From the NCBI GenBank assembly GCA_011033025.1, contig WFMF01000152.1, positions 1 through 64,000 on the forward strand: DNA of 64,000 bases. The letters run 5' to 3'. A program made the translations under genes and the position numbers. Source of the DNA: Beroe forskalii. Lineage: Eukaryota; Ctenophora; Nuda; Beroida; Beroidae. The notes under the pieces were generated by a model, which was not told where the DNA came from, searched no databases, and saw only the letters and a program-made list of their open reading frames with translations. Of the stretch, positions 12,324-25,424 are shown piece after piece (the first letter of the stretch is position 1; every line of letters starts with the position of its first letter).

Positions 12324-15200
12324 GAGGACCTTATAACGTTTTAGGGCACTCAGGGCACAGGGCACTACGTCAGGGCACCAGGGCACTATGTCAGGGCACT
12401 GATCCTTGAAGTAGTGCCCTGAACAGGGCACAGGGAACTACGTCAGGGCACTAGGGCACTACGTCAGGGCACTGGGCCACTACGTCTATGTTATGTGATA
12501 TTGTTATTCTATTGTTTTGAAGGGTTTTATTGTTTAATTGTAAGGATACTATTCTGATTTTATTGTGATTTAGGAGTAAAGTGCAATCTGTAATCGTGTA
12601 CTAATAAAAAATATTCAATACATACTAGATACCTACACTTAAGACTTCAGTGTTATTTTCATAGCCTTATTCGTGGGGTGTCCTATTGTTATTTTAAGGC
12701 TCTGAAGAAGGACACCAGGGCACTATGACAGGGCACTGGGCCACTACGTTATGTCTACGTTATCTGATCAGAACAATATCAAATCTGATATTGTTCTGAA
12801 TGGTCTTCTTATTGTTGTAAGTATACTATTCTGATTCAACTGTTATTCCAAGGATCTTATTGTTATTCTTGGGTCCCTATTGCTATTCTAAGATTCATTC
12901 GACGTTGGGGCACTGGGCACTACGTCGGGGCACTGGCTCAATGGGGCACTATGTCTACGTCATGTGATATTGGTATTCTATTGTTTTGCACGGTTAAGGC
13001 TATGGTTCTGTTTATCATTTTAAGGATCCTATAGTTATTCTATGGATCCCATTGCTATTCTATGGCCTCTATTGTTATTCTAAGATTCGAAGGGTCCTAT
13101 TGTTATACTTAGGGTTCTGCTGCTACAGTTAGGGTCTCATTGTTATTATTAGTGCCCTATTGTTATTCTAAGGGTCCTATTCTCATACTAAGGATCCTAT
13201 TGTTATTCCAAGGGTCCTATTGTTATTCTAAGGCTCTTATTGTTATTTCAAGGGTCCTATTGTTATTTTAAGGGTTCTATTGTTATTTCAAGGGTCTTAC
13301 TGTTATTTCAAGGGTCCTTTTGTTATTCTAAGGTCCCTTTTGTTATTCTAAGCGTCCTAATGTTATTTTAAGGGTCTACTTGTTATTTTAAGGGTCCTAT
13401 TGTTATTTTAAGGGTCTTATTGTTATCTGAAGGGTCCTTTTGTTATTCTCACGGTCCTTTTGTTATTCTAAGGGACCTATTGCTATTTTAAGGGTCTTAT
13501 TGTTATTCTAAGGACCCTATTCTCATACTAAGGATCCTATTGTTATTCCAAGGGTCCTATTGTTATTTTAAGGTCTTATTGTTGTTGTAAGGGTCCTATT
13601 GTGATACTCAGGATCATATTGTTATTCCAAGGGTCCTATTGTTATTCTAAGGCTCTTATTGTTATTTCAAGGGTCCTATTGTTATTTTAAGGGTCATATT
13701 GTTATTTCAAGGGTCTTATTGTTATTTGAAAGGTCCTTTTGTTATTCTAAGGTCACTATTGTTATTTTAAGGGTCCTATTGTTATTTGAAGGGTCCTTTT
13801 GTTATTAAAAGGGTCCTATTGCTATTTTAAGGGTCTTATTGTTATTCTAAGGGCCCTATTCTCATACTAAGGATCCTATTGTTATTCCAAGGGTCCTATT
13901 GTTATTTTAAGGATCTTATTGTTATTCTAAGGGTCCTATTGTGATACTCAGGATCCTATTGTTATTCCAAGGGTCCTATTGTTATTTTAAGGGTATTATT
14001 GTAATTTTAAGGGTCCTTTTGTTATTCTAAGTGCCTTATTATTATTCTAAAGTTCCTATTCTTATACTAGAATCCTATTGTTAATCTATGGTTCCTATTT
14101 TTATTTTAAGGCCTCTTGTTATTCTAAGATTCGAAGGGTCCTATTGTTATACTTAGGGTTCTGCTGCTACAGTTAGGGTCCCATTTTCGTGTTATTCTAA
14201 GGGTCCTATTTATTCTAAGGATCCTATTGTTATTCTCCAAGGGTCTATTGTTATTCTAAGAGGCTCTTATTGTTATTTCAAGGGTCCTATTGTTATTTCA
14301 AGGGTCATATTGTTATTTCAAGGGTCTTATTGTTATTTGAAAGGTCCTTTTGTTATTCTAAGCGTCCTATTGTTATTTTAAGGGTCCTTTTGTTATCTTA
14401 TTGTCTCATTATTATTATAAGGGTCCTATTCTAACACTTAAAGGAACATATTGTTATTGTTAGGCCTCTATTGTTATTCTAAGAGGTATTGCCCTTGTGC
14501 CCCGACGTAGAATGACTCTTAGAATAACGATGCGACCCCAGGAATAACAATAGAACCTGTTAACAATAGAGTACCAATTCACAATCACATGACGTAGGGT
14601 CCCCTTAGAATAACAATAGGATCCTTGGAATAACAAAAGGATCCTTAGTATGAGGACCCCTAAATAATAATGAGACAATTTAAATAACAAAAGGAACGTT
14701 AGAATAATAAAAGGACCCTTGAAATAACAATAAGATTCTTGATATTATTTTAAGGACCCTATGGTTAACAATAGGATCCTTTTTATTTTTGGGACCTATT
14801 GTTATAACAATAAGACCCTTATTGTTATTTTAGGGTTCTTTGGAATAACAATAGGATCCTTATTATGAGAAAACGACCCTTAGAATAACAATAGGGCACA
14901 ATAATAACAGTAGCAGCAGAACCCTAAGTATAACAATAGGACCCTTAGAATCTTATAATAAAAAGGTGCCTTAAAATAACAATAGGAACCATTGATTAAC
15001 AAAAGGATTCTAATAAAGAATAGGACCTTTAGAATAATAGTAAGACACTTAAAATAACAAAAGGACCGTTAGAATAACGAAAGGACCCTTCAAATAACAA
15101 TAAGACCCTTTAAATAACAATAGGACCCTTAAAATAACAATAGGACCCTTGAAATAACAATAGGATCCTTAGTGTGAGAATAGGACCCTTAGAATAACAG

Positions 15201-15440
15201 GTAGCGCAGTGGTTAGGGCGTCGTACTTTCAATCGCGAGGTTGGTGGTTCGATTCCCGGCCTTGCCTACCGTGCTCAGGGTGAGAATTCTCACCTAAGCA
15301 GCCACACGGTTCACTCAGCCGAGCGTACAGGAAACTGTGCGGGAGGGTTAAATGAGGAGCTGCCCATTGCAGCGAAGTCTCGGGCGAAGAAAGTATGGAT
15401 TACACTTCCTTTACCGTCACTGGCCTGTTTACTTGAATCC
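15201..15440 (+). mobile_element. tRNA-derived SINE
   Basis: The RNA polymerase III A box TAGCGCAGTGG (15202-15212) and B box GGTTCGATTCC (15246-15256) are correctly spaced in a tRNA-like head. A non-tRNA body follows (GCAGCCACACGGTT ... GTCTCGGGC). It lies inside the right arm of the foldback element and interrupts its array. The 3' end and target-site duplication are not clear, so the end is approximate. It is not a functional tRNA gene, because the acceptor stem does not pair and the sequence runs on without a tRNA 3' half. Confidence 0.75.
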
Positions 15441-15654
15441 TTCGATTCCTGTCATTGGCTGTTACAGTGGAATAATATGGGGAATTTAGGAATTAAATTC
15501 CCAGTCAAAATTCCAAATTAGAAATCGAAAAAAAGCTTAAATTCCTTCGAAATAAGCTTTTCTGGACACATTCTGTAATTGATGAACTCAAAATCATGAA
15601 ATTCATAGAGCTGAATACCATAATCGACCTTTCCGGGTGCATAATCCGAATCCA

Positions 15655-15745
15655 GCAGCTGCATTCCCACCGCATTCCCAAACCAGCCATCACATTCCCA
15701 AACCAGCCACCGCATTCCCAAACCAACCACCGCATTCCTAAACCA
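15655..15745. repeat. GCATTCCCAAACCAGCCACC tandem repeat
   Basis: About four copies of a 20-bp unit in the insertion that splits the foldback right arm. The minus-strand Trp/Gly-rich reading frames over it are repeat translation. Confidence 0.75.
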
Positions 15746-17539
15746 GCCGCGGTATTTCCTTGTGTTTGACTTTGGTCAAACTTTTTAGTGAAAACCATCT
15801 AAATAGCCATCATAAACATTTTAAAATAATTACCATATTCAATGAAAAACATTGTTGCACACAACAATATTGTTTCTCTAGCTAACAATCGAACTTATTT
15901 TAAAAATTTCGGTCATTTTAGTGAAAACATGTTAAAACCAGCTGGTCTTTACCCCAAGCTGAAAAAGCCTCTTTTTACTCTTAGTTACAGATTCCCAGCC
16001 ACTTTTTAAAATTATTCCACTGGGGTTGAAATAGAAGTAAAACCTTCGAAATAAAAAAATAGGGTACTTATAATAAAAATGGGACCCTAACTGTAGCAGC
16101 AGAACCCTATGTATAACAATAGGACCCTTAGAATCTTATAATAACAAGAGGCCTTAAAATAACAATAGGAACATAGATTAACAATAGGATTCCAGTATAA
16201 GAAAAGGACCTTTAAAATAATATTAAGGCACTTAGAATAACAAAAGGACCCTTGAAATAACAATAAGACCCTTAAAATAACAATAGGACCCTTGGAATAA
16301 CAATAGGATCCTGAGTATCACAATAGAACCCTTAAAATAACAATAGGACCCTTGAAATAACAATAAGAGCCTTAGAATAACAATAGGACCCTTGGAATAA
16401 CAATAGGATCCTGAGTATCACAATAGGACCCTTAGAATAACAATAAGACCCTTAAAATAACAATAGGACCCTTAAAATAACAAGTAGACCCTTAAAATAA
16501 CAATAGGACGCTTAGAATAACAAAAGGGACGTTAGAATAACAAAAGGACCCTTGAAATAACAATAAGACCCTTGAAATAACAATAGAACCCTTAAAATAA
16601 CAATAGGACCCTTGAAATAACAATAAGAGCCTTAGAATAACAATAGGACCCTTGGAATAACAATAGGATCCTTAGTATGAGAATAGGACCCTTAGAATAA
16701 CAATAGAGCACTAATAATAACAATGAGACCCAAACAGTAGCAGCAGAACCCTAAGTATAACAATAGGACCCTTCGAATCTTAGAATAACAATAGAGGCCA
16801 TAGAATAACAATGGGATCCATAGAATAACTATAGGATCCTTAAAATGATAAACAGAACCATAGCCTTAACCGTGCAAAACAATAGAATACCAATATCACA
16901 TGACGTAGACATAGTGCCCCATTGAGCCAGTGCCCCGACGTAGTGCCTAGTGCCCCAACGTCGAATGACTCTTAGAATAACAATAGGGACCCAAGAATAA
17001 CAATAAGATCCTTGGAATAACAGTTGAATCAGAATAGTATACTTACAAGTTACAACAATAATAAGACCATTCAGAACAATAACAGATAACGTAGACATAA
17101 CGTATTGGCCCAGTGCCCTGTCGTAGTGCCCTGGTGTCCTTCTTCAGAGCCTTAAAATAACAATAGGACACACCACGACTAAGCCTATGAAAATAACACA
17201 GTCTTAAGTGTAGGTATCTAGTATGTATTGAATACACGATTACAGATTAGTACACGATTACAGATTGCACTTTACTCCTAAATCACAATAAAATCAGAAT
17301 AGTTATATTGTATATCCTTACAATAACAATAAAACCCTTCAAAACAATAGAATAACAATATCACATAACATAGACGTAGTGGCCCAGTGCCCTGACGTAG
17401 TGCCCTGACGAAGTGCCCTGTGCCCTGTTCAGGGCACTACTTCAAGTATCAGTGCCCTGACGTAGTGCCCTGGTGCCCTGACGTAGTGCCCTGTGCCCTG
17501 AGTGCCCTAAAACGTTATAAGGTTCTCTGTCGAATTTGA

Positions 17540-18351
17540 CAAAATTCACGCGCTAGAAGGCAAGTACGGATTGTCAAAGCGGGTTACATTTCAGTACGCG
17601 CCGCGCATTGGCACAAAATTGGCCAGCTTTCCAAAGCCTTTTTAAAGAATCTGTCAAGAAAACGTACTACACCTCTTAAAAGTTAAAAAGTCACTGTGAC
17701 GACCCAGACCTAAGTAGTCCACCTTTTTTCAAGTTACTACTGATATGCAAGGATGCATTTCGTTATTCGAACTTTCGAAGGGTGTAGCTCTGTAGAGATT
17801 TTATGATGCTTTTCAACTTACCCTTTTAAACAAAATTGAAATACCATTTAGTTCAACATTAAGACGCCATGTTCCTTGTCATGTTTTAATGAATGATACA
17901 AATTTGAGATGATGATGATGGATGATGTAGGTATTACAAGAAACACGGCGTCATAATATCTAAAGAATGTAGGTACACTTTTCGTCCTCATTCTAAAGTA
18001 TAATTCGAATACTTAAATATTTGATCCTTATCTAATTCGTCAAAAAAAGTAATAATAGAGCTTTAATCGTTGAATAAATTACAAAAGTAGAAGTTTTTGA
18101 CAGATCGAATTCTATAAAGTTTCATTCGTGGTGATTACATGACTATCGAGCCCTTACTCAAACGCTACAAGTGTATAATACAGTGTAAAATGAAACAGTT
18201 CTCGACTAAAAAGAGTGATTTGATTTGGACCATAAAACGTTAATAAAAACAGGCAAAAGTTGGCAAACCTAAAGAGTTAAATTATTGCTAAACACTAAAT
18301 AGTAACAAATTCGTAGCAAATTCAATAAATATAAGAACTGAGCGAATCATA
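17540..18351. other. No gene; 3' flank of the phosphatase gene
   Basis: AT-rich sequence downstream of the minus-strand PDP gene, probably including its 3' UTR at the right edge. No clear AATAAA signal was identified on the minus strand close to the stop codon. Confidence 0.4.
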
Positions 18352-21300
18352 TCACATATCAAAATAAATAACAATTACTGAAATGTCGTCTCTAACGTTT
18401 CTGCAGATGGGTCCCGGCGGGATGCTCAGTACTCGGCTGAGCCGTTGCTCGTTGTGCTGAGCCAGGGAGTTCTGGATGAGCCAGGTGGCACTGTTCACCC
18501 CGTCCGGCTTGTTGGCGATCAGTCGCACACTTTCCTCGTCACTCAACCCGTCCCACAATCCGTCTGTAGAAGTGTAAACCCGTGAATTGGCAAAAAGAGA
18601 AGAAGCCGAGTTTGATATGCACAATAGGCATAGAAATAGGTTTATTATTATAAGGTGAGCACTGAGCAGAATATATCAGTTTGCATGTGACAATTCGGGC
18701 ACCCATTCGGGAGTAAACTGTAGGAGTACACTTTATTAGTTTATTAAAGGATCACTAATTAGTGTTCCTAAGACCCCATTATATGGTAATTACCTGTAGC
18801 TATGATGAGGAAGTGGCTGGCACCATCCAGTCTAACAGACCTCACGTCAGGGGTGCAGGAGAGGTAGGGCGGGGAGAGGTAGTTGGGCACGTAGGTAGGC
18901 TCGTCGAACACGTACTCCAACAACACCTTCTCTCGAGCTGACCACTTCAATACCACGTCCCCAAACGCTCGCGTCGGCTGGGGGAAGGAGAAGTTGCCGA
19001 TACTTAGTCTATCTTTTATCTACAAACCACAATACAGAAGTGCTGTAATCAATTCATGTCAGTAATGTTAGTGAAAAGTAGGAGAGACACTTTATTGATG
19101 TGGTCCAAGAGCTCCATGATTTATTTGCGTTGGTAAGTACGCGACAAAGAAAGTTCGGGGGGCCTAAACATCATTAATCAAGGTCGATAGCCCGGAAATT
19201 CAACAGCCCTGAAGTATAAAAGCCCGGAAATAAGACAGGATTTAATAAGGAAAATCGACATGAATGGTTAACATGCTCAATTAAGTGGTGCATGTTTTGG
19301 CTGTTATTTACACGCATCGCTGAGCTTGATGATTTAATGAGGTCAGAAGAAATTCTTATTTAGAAATAACAGTTATGCAAATCATGCAATGATACTACTG
19401 GAGATATGTTTGAAATTAAAGTTAAAAGGTAATCAAAGCGTACATTAATGTATGGAATCATGATTCTGGAGAATCGTAAGAGGTGTCTTTGGCTGTGAAA
19501 GTAATGCGACGTGTAGGTTATATAGCAGCACTTCTGTATAGTGGTATGTGGATTTTGATAGAACTCATTCGCCAAGAATATACTAACCTGTAGTATGCCA
19601 CAGAGTCTCTCATCAAAGAACATGATGTCTTCGTCTTCGCAAGGATGCTCTCTGATGAGTCGTGCCCGTTCTATAGGGTTGTAGGTGCGGTGTTCTTCCG
19701 TTAGCACTTTAGCGTACAACTTTCCTGCCTCATCGGTACAACCTGAGTGTTTGATTATTATCTAAAGTTGGGTATAATAATATGATCAAGTGCACAAGTC
19801 GCAGCAAGGCCAAGTTTTGTCTTTTTGCGTTTTGTGGATATATCACAAAACAATAAACGTCTTATCACATTAATTGCAAGAGACACCAGTACCAAACCCA
19901 CCAACTATAGCCCTGCAGTCCCCCAGGCCGGCCACGTGCAGCATCTCGTTGTGAATGACAGCAGTAGCTGTACAGGCGCCTGAACAGGCAGCTAGCAACC
20001 TGTTCACACTCTCCTTATTGAGACGCTGTCCATCCGGGACTGCTTCAGTGCTGATATCTTCATCTAGAGCCTGGTGGAATGTGTTGCTAGACAACCCCAG
20101 TAGGTAGCAACATTGCTAGGAAGCAACATTGCTAGGTAGCAACATTGCTAGGTAGGTTGCTATGAGAGATTGGGTAGAATGACGGCAATACCTTGGTTGC
20201 TAATACCTGGTAGAAACAAGTTGCTAGGCAGGGATACGTAGACAAGCAATATGTTGCTAGACAGCAACATGTTGCTAGGCAGAATGTAATTACAGCTCGC
20301 TTAAAACAGTGTTGCTCTAGAACAGTGTACATTGCAACCAAACTAAAAGTGCAGTGTGTGGCTGCAGTAAACTAAACCTCGAAGCAGCTCTTGAACTGTT
20401 CCTCCGGGATGGTTCCTGAGAGTCCCTGGTGGTGCAGCAGTCTCATTTGGTATCTGTTCATGAAACTCTCCGCAGTCCTCATGTCGAACACGTGCTGGTT
20501 CAGCCACGAGTGATACCCATCCCCGGCTATGGGGACTACCTGCAGAATGAGAGGTCAACAAAACACCTGGTAAATAGCACGATTATCTGAACTTAAATCA
20601 GCAACCCTTACATTTCTTGGAATCAAGAATTTCATTGCAGTTTACCATGCGAATAGTTTTAAACCGCTTTTCTTTCCATTAAAAAACTAGACGCCCTGAC
20701 GTAATGAAATATAATCTAAAAATCTTTAACATAATTTTGGCAACATAATACCCATCTTCAGTTCTAATTTGATGGAAGGAAGTTAACGCTTTTATCGTCC
20801 GAATTTAACAATTAGCAACAAGACTGCGGCTTATACACTCAATGCTATTGTATTACTACAACTAAAATACTTCACGTATGCTATGCTTTTAATACACCGG
20901 ATATTTTATGCTGCATATCCACACTAATTCACCCCGGACGTAAGTGTCTCTCGTAACAGGAGAAACAAGTTTTACGTAGGGCGTAAACAGGGCACGGAGA
21001 AGCACTAGAAATGCCTCAATACTACACTCCTGATATAGCCGAGTAAAGCTTGTACGCATACCATGATGTACCATGCTGCTTGTGTGATGCCACAAGACTA
21101 TACAGTGTACCTAAGTAAGACAAGTTTGATATCAACAGCGGTTAACAAATAATTCGGAAATAAATATGGGCGGACATTAGTTTAATCATTTAGACATTTG
21201 CTTTAAAGTTTGTAAAATGAAGGTACGTATTGATCCGTATTGTAACCGGTGGTACCATCAACTCATTAATAAGTTATCAGCGTCTTGTTATTGCATAACA

Positions 21301-23178
21301 TTGTTCTGCAAGTGTAATGTATTTTGTGACTGGCCGGATCAGCTGTGCTATGTTATGTGCATATCGTGTGAAGCATTGCAGAATGCAGTGTGGGCACCAG
21401 GCAGGCATAGTGTGGGCACCGGGCAGCAGGCGTAGTGTGGGCAAGCAGAATGAGCGCGCACAGAAAAAGGTCGTCCCTTTATTTCAGGACTTTACAAACC
21501 TTCTTTTACAGTTTGCTGGGCACACTGTATAGGATGCCACTGCGCCAAAAAACTCCGACGCAATCTAAATCTTATCTGAATAATCACATACGACGCAAGT
21601 CATATTATGAAGGAGAATTTGATTGAAATGAAGAAATTTTGGAAAAGAACACGGACTAAAGCAACTTCAGACAGCCGTGGCGCGCGAACGTACAACACGA
21701 ATAATCCCCTCTGATCGATCGTTAACATGGTTACCAAAGTAGAGGTAGTATATGTACAAATTAGGGGCACTTCCAGAACTTGCCCATAGCCAACCCTCCC
21801 CAATGACTAACTGTTAGACAAAAACGGCCTCAGGGGGAGGTGACTGTGAAATGCGTGAAATGCGTGAAATGGCATATCAGTGACCGAAAAGGTAAATTTT
21901 CTCCTGTACTAGGACATTATTAGGCAAGTTGTTCAAAATCTTGGATAACATCTCTTACTCAATGACGTTCCTATCTTAACAGATTAAAAACAGACTATTT
22001 TAAGCATTTAAACTCCTAAAGGCAACCTAAAGCTAAACTCAAGAAAATAATTTTTACTTCACAATTTAACAACTTTCCAGCATCAACGTAACCTATCTCA
22101 ATTAGAAGCTGAGATATTCTTCTCAGCATTTTTTGTAGGGCGCCTAATGGTAAGGCAGCCTTTGCGCCAATAAACGATATGAATGCAAGATGGGTAGGTG
22201 ACGATATTATCGTAGGTTTACAATTATCATAGCTGTACGTTACAAGCTGATGACCACCTACTATTGGCATTGGGTGCAGGGTGTAGCGAATTGGGCATCT
22301 GTGAAATGAACCAATGATGGCAATTGGCAGTAATTATCGAAGGGTACCACAGCAGCTTGCAACATGGCATTGTATGGATCTTATTATAACACTTTGCTTA
22401 TGTAGGCCTCTGACAAGCAATTCTATGTTTCCTTCACCTGTAAGTTCCCGTACAAACTCACCCAGTCGTTCCTGATGACAGGGTTCCTGGTAGCAAGCTC
22501 CCTCTCATCCAGCAGGTACAGAGCCAGGTAGTAAGGGAGTCTGTGCTTGATGGCATGGGCACACTGCCAACCTCCGTGCCCGTCTATCACGCTGAATATG
22601 TACATGTCCGTCTCAGACACTTGCGAAACTGCAATAGTGAGTGGTAAGTGGTAAGTGAAAGTGTCCTGTCACTTGCGAAACTGCAATGTTGAGTGGTAAG
22701 TGAAAGTTTCTTGTAACTTGAAAAATTGCAATATTGACTATCATCTGACAGTGTCTTGTTACCTGGATAATTTGATATCTCTTGGCTCAAAATAATCTGG
22801 TCTTTAATCAACTCTTTAATTTAGCAGACGGTCTCAATTCTTCACCAGCCCTTCGGGCCAAAATTGTCCATTTGGTCCTTTTCTAAGTATTTATAAGGAC
22901 CGCTTAGGGTTTACTGTATATTCAAATTACGCTTTTTCAGGAATGTTTCAACTTGAATTTATTCAGTAATTAATAATTATCAGCAATCAACTCAAGTTGC
23001 AATTCCACGTCAATCCCATATACCTGAGAGTCTATCCTCACACGGATCATTACTGGCTAACTGATTGCTTTCGTAGCGGAGAATCCCGCCGCTTTGCACA
23101 ACGCACTCGTTTTCTTCTCGGCTCAACAGGCTCCGGTTGGGCTGAGACAGTCGGAACTTCCGATACTCATGGAACATC
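18352..23178 (-). CDS. PDP1: Pyruvate dehydrogenase phosphatase (PDP-type PP2C), 5' end missing
   Basis: Mn/Mg-dependent Ser/Thr phosphatase. PDP dephosphorylates and so activates the pyruvate dehydrogenase E1 subunit in the mitochondrial matrix. Seven exons join in frame with GT-AG borders: 23178-23024, 22619-22438, 20539-20378, 20070-19902, 19742-19588, 19019-18794 and 18563-18352. From the first visible Met they encode 419 residues. PP2C motifs, in order: CEDRLS (E47, D48), DGHGG (64-68), GDCRA (216-220), TRAFGD (290-295), ATDGLW (348-353), RDDISVIV (407-414); the metal-binding acidic residues are all present. SNQL...EDR, the NYLSPPYL segment before the DGLW motif and LSIPPGP near the end are PDP-like rather than general PP2C. 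The first exon begins with one base before ATG, and no targeting peptide is seen, so an upstream exon is expected. PDP1 and PDP2 cannot be separated here. Confidence 0.88.
20098..20290. repeat. TAGGTAGCAACATTGC minisatellite in a PDP intron
   Basis: Imperfect copies of GCTAGGTAGCAACATT occur in both orientations (TTGCTAG...CTAGCAA), partly palindromic. They lie just upstream of the exon at 20070-19902, in the intron on the minus strand. Confidence 0.7.
22619..22735. repeat. Tandem duplication at a splice acceptor of the PDP gene
   Basis: CACTTGCGAAACTGCAAT followed by GAGTGGTAAGTG occurs at the acceptor of exon 22619-22438, again at about 22671, and in diverged form near 22712. The intron end therefore carries extra acceptor-like copies. 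The coding exon itself is not repeated. Confidence 0.65.
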
Positions 23179-25240
23179 CTGTAATGGTAATAAATCTTAA
23201 TATTGCCTGTTTTCACATGTGTCGCAATAGTTAGGTCACTTACCAAACTCCTTAGTTTCAGTCTCTAGTGTCTAGACGCTTACGTTTAATATGCCGTACA
23301 TCAAGGACATCCAGTAAGTTTGCAGGAATAGGCACATTATAACCGAGTGACACGGCATAATATAATTTATTTTAAGTAAAGGTTCAGATCATGGAGTGAT
23401 AAGAATATCAGTGTCAAGAGATAATAAATCCAGGGCTTTTCACAGATTTGATATGAGCAAACCTCACAAACAAAACAAAAACTAAAAGTGCAGCTTTTCA
23501 ACTATAATCATTGTTTTATTGATGTCTCGGCATCGAAAAATATATCGAAGCTCACTTCATTCTTCACCGTGAAGTGGTTCCTGGTGGTTTTTGGTAACAT
23601 TTGGCGACAGAAATGTGAGTGTAGTGTTCCATGCCCGGATTTTGCTCAGAATTTCGTGTGTAAAAAACCGAGAAAGCAAAATCCGGATGAAAATCTGCGG
23701 TTTTCCGGGTGAAAACCGAATTGAAAACCGACTAAAATCGGAGATTGCAGGAAGTACTTTCGACTGAGCCTGCCTAGAGATTCAATTAACGCAATCAACA
23801 TGTACAGAGTAGGATATTATCATGTACATAGCAGATACACACATTATACAGCGCACAGCTCCCTTCACTCTTCAACTTTCAAAGAACAAAAAACAAACAT
23901 AGAATATAGTAAATTGGTCAATGTGAATTTTAGAAGCCTGAAACACAATCTAGGTACTGATCTAAAGTTTTTCAACCATACACTTGTTATATTGTACGAT
24001 TAACGAACGAATGGGAGTGTGATATCGAAAATTGTCACACGAGGCGTCAGCCGAGTTTGACAATTTTCGATATCACACGATCCATGAGTTTGTTAATTGT
24101 ATTATTGCCCGACAAAGCAGTACTCCCTCCCACTCGGGTCTGACGACCCTCGTCTGAATTCAACGTTTTCATAGATTTTCGACTTTTGAGTGCTCCTTCA
24201 TAAAATCAACAATTTATTTAACGATAATCTGCTCTATTACTCCGCCACTGAACAGTAGTTCTATAAAGGAGTGATATATCGATAATTATCACACTGGAGT
24301 TTGAGCCACGGGAGGGTTATGATCATAACTACTGTAGACAACAGTTTCCTTTCGGCTTTCAAACAAATGGTGAGTTAGATGATTTTTTGAGCTAGAAATA
24401 TGTGGCTAGGCTATTGGAACTTTACTTCGATCTCCCAACTTCTATGAGTCTAGATACTTTTTTTCTAGATAATTTTCCGACATAATTTTCAAATTCTATC
24501 GGCTAGTACACATCACACATACACCAGATAGTCGTCGGCAATTGGTCATGGTGCAAAGTAAAGGCAATAGGGTATGGTTTACTAAAATACTATAAAATTT
24601 TACGCTTTTATCGGTATAATAGTTACTTGATCTTAGTTACAGCTTTATAGGTAATGAAAATAGCCCCTGATATATTTAACCTGAAATAGGAATTTAAAAT
24701 TAATTTAAAATCACAGGGCGTTAGAAAAGGTTATTTGCTTATCCAAACCTGTTGGGGCGTAGAACTCAGGAAACGATGAGACAGGGGAAAATCGGCGGTT
24801 TCTTCGTTAGAGAATATGAATCTGGGTATCAAGTTTTGAGTGGGTTTATTGATCCCGTTATCAGTAGATGGTGTGAGATCGGGGATTTCTGTCTTTGCTT
24901 GAGTGGCCATTCCGCTGATTTGACTTTCTCTGAGTTTGGCGTTGTTACTTGTGTTGAAATTTATGATCTTTTCTTGATTTCTCCGAAGTTTCTTTTCAGG
25001 AGAATTCATATAAAATGAAGAGTTCAATTCTGTTACGTCGAAGACTTTTTCGAACTTTTCATAACCAGAGATAGAAGATGTTTTTAGATGAACCGACTAC
25101 AGTGTTGGATGAGAAAAAACCATGTGATAACTACAACGTATTCACTGGGTTCTGTACAATTGAAAGACTTTTTTGGGCAATCGCGTTCAGAGTGGCAGTA
25201 AAATGATTGCGGAGTAACCGACTTGCGTACGATATCACAA
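23179..25240. other. No supported exon upstream of the phosphatase gene
   Basis: Should contain or precede the missing 5' exon of the PDP gene on the minus strand, but I see no frame with a convincing targeting peptide and donor site. It holds a strong hairpin at 24017-24078 and otherwise AT-rich sequence. Confidence 0.45.
24017..24078. repeat. Perfect 21-bp inverted repeat with 20-nt loop
   Basis: GTGTGATATCGAAAATTGTC plus A is followed 20 nt later by its exact reverse complement. The loop contains GGCGTCAGCC, itself able to pair. A related sequence (GATATATCGATAATTATCAC) occurs near 24272-24291. It may be a small palindromic repeat family or an RNA hairpin. Confidence 0.8.
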
Positions 25241-25424
25241 GAATAGATTTACAACGCGCGGCGCATTATTTTTTACATTTTATGTTTTACGCGGATGTTA
25301 AAAAAGATTATTTAGCGCCGCGTCTTAGTTCTGCATGCTCTTGGTTAGGGTAAGACAAAGAGTAAAGACAACAGAAGCTACCTTAGGAAATTAAGAAATT
25401 TTCTATTATCTATCGATGATTCCC

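Larger units (their letters stand above)
12324..17529. mobile_element. Palindromic foldback element, copy 2, with flanking 10-bp repeat
   Basis: The left end reads GAGGACCTTATAACG then TTTTAGGGCACTCAGGGCAC, and the right end is its near-exact reverse complement. The exact direct repeat TCGAATTTGA flanks it (12314-12323 and 17530-17539), with two extra bases at the right edge. The arms mirror each other in order: GGGCACTACGTC block, CATACTAGATA block, then ATTGTTATT arrays. Polarity flips near 14500. The left arm is about 2.18 kb; the right arm is also about 2.18 kb once the 15200-16040 insertion is left out. Long terminal inverted repeats plus a 9-10 bp duplication are known from Mutator-like elements, but no transposase is present, so the class is an inference. 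Confidence 0.65.

Noticed and set aside
15201-15275. A functional tRNA gene
   Set aside because: A and B boxes are good, but the sequence continues as a SINE body without a closing acceptor stem.
9138-17529. A CRISPR-like array, because of regular ~20-bp units
   Set aside because: Units are contiguous with no unique spacers, in a eukaryotic genome.
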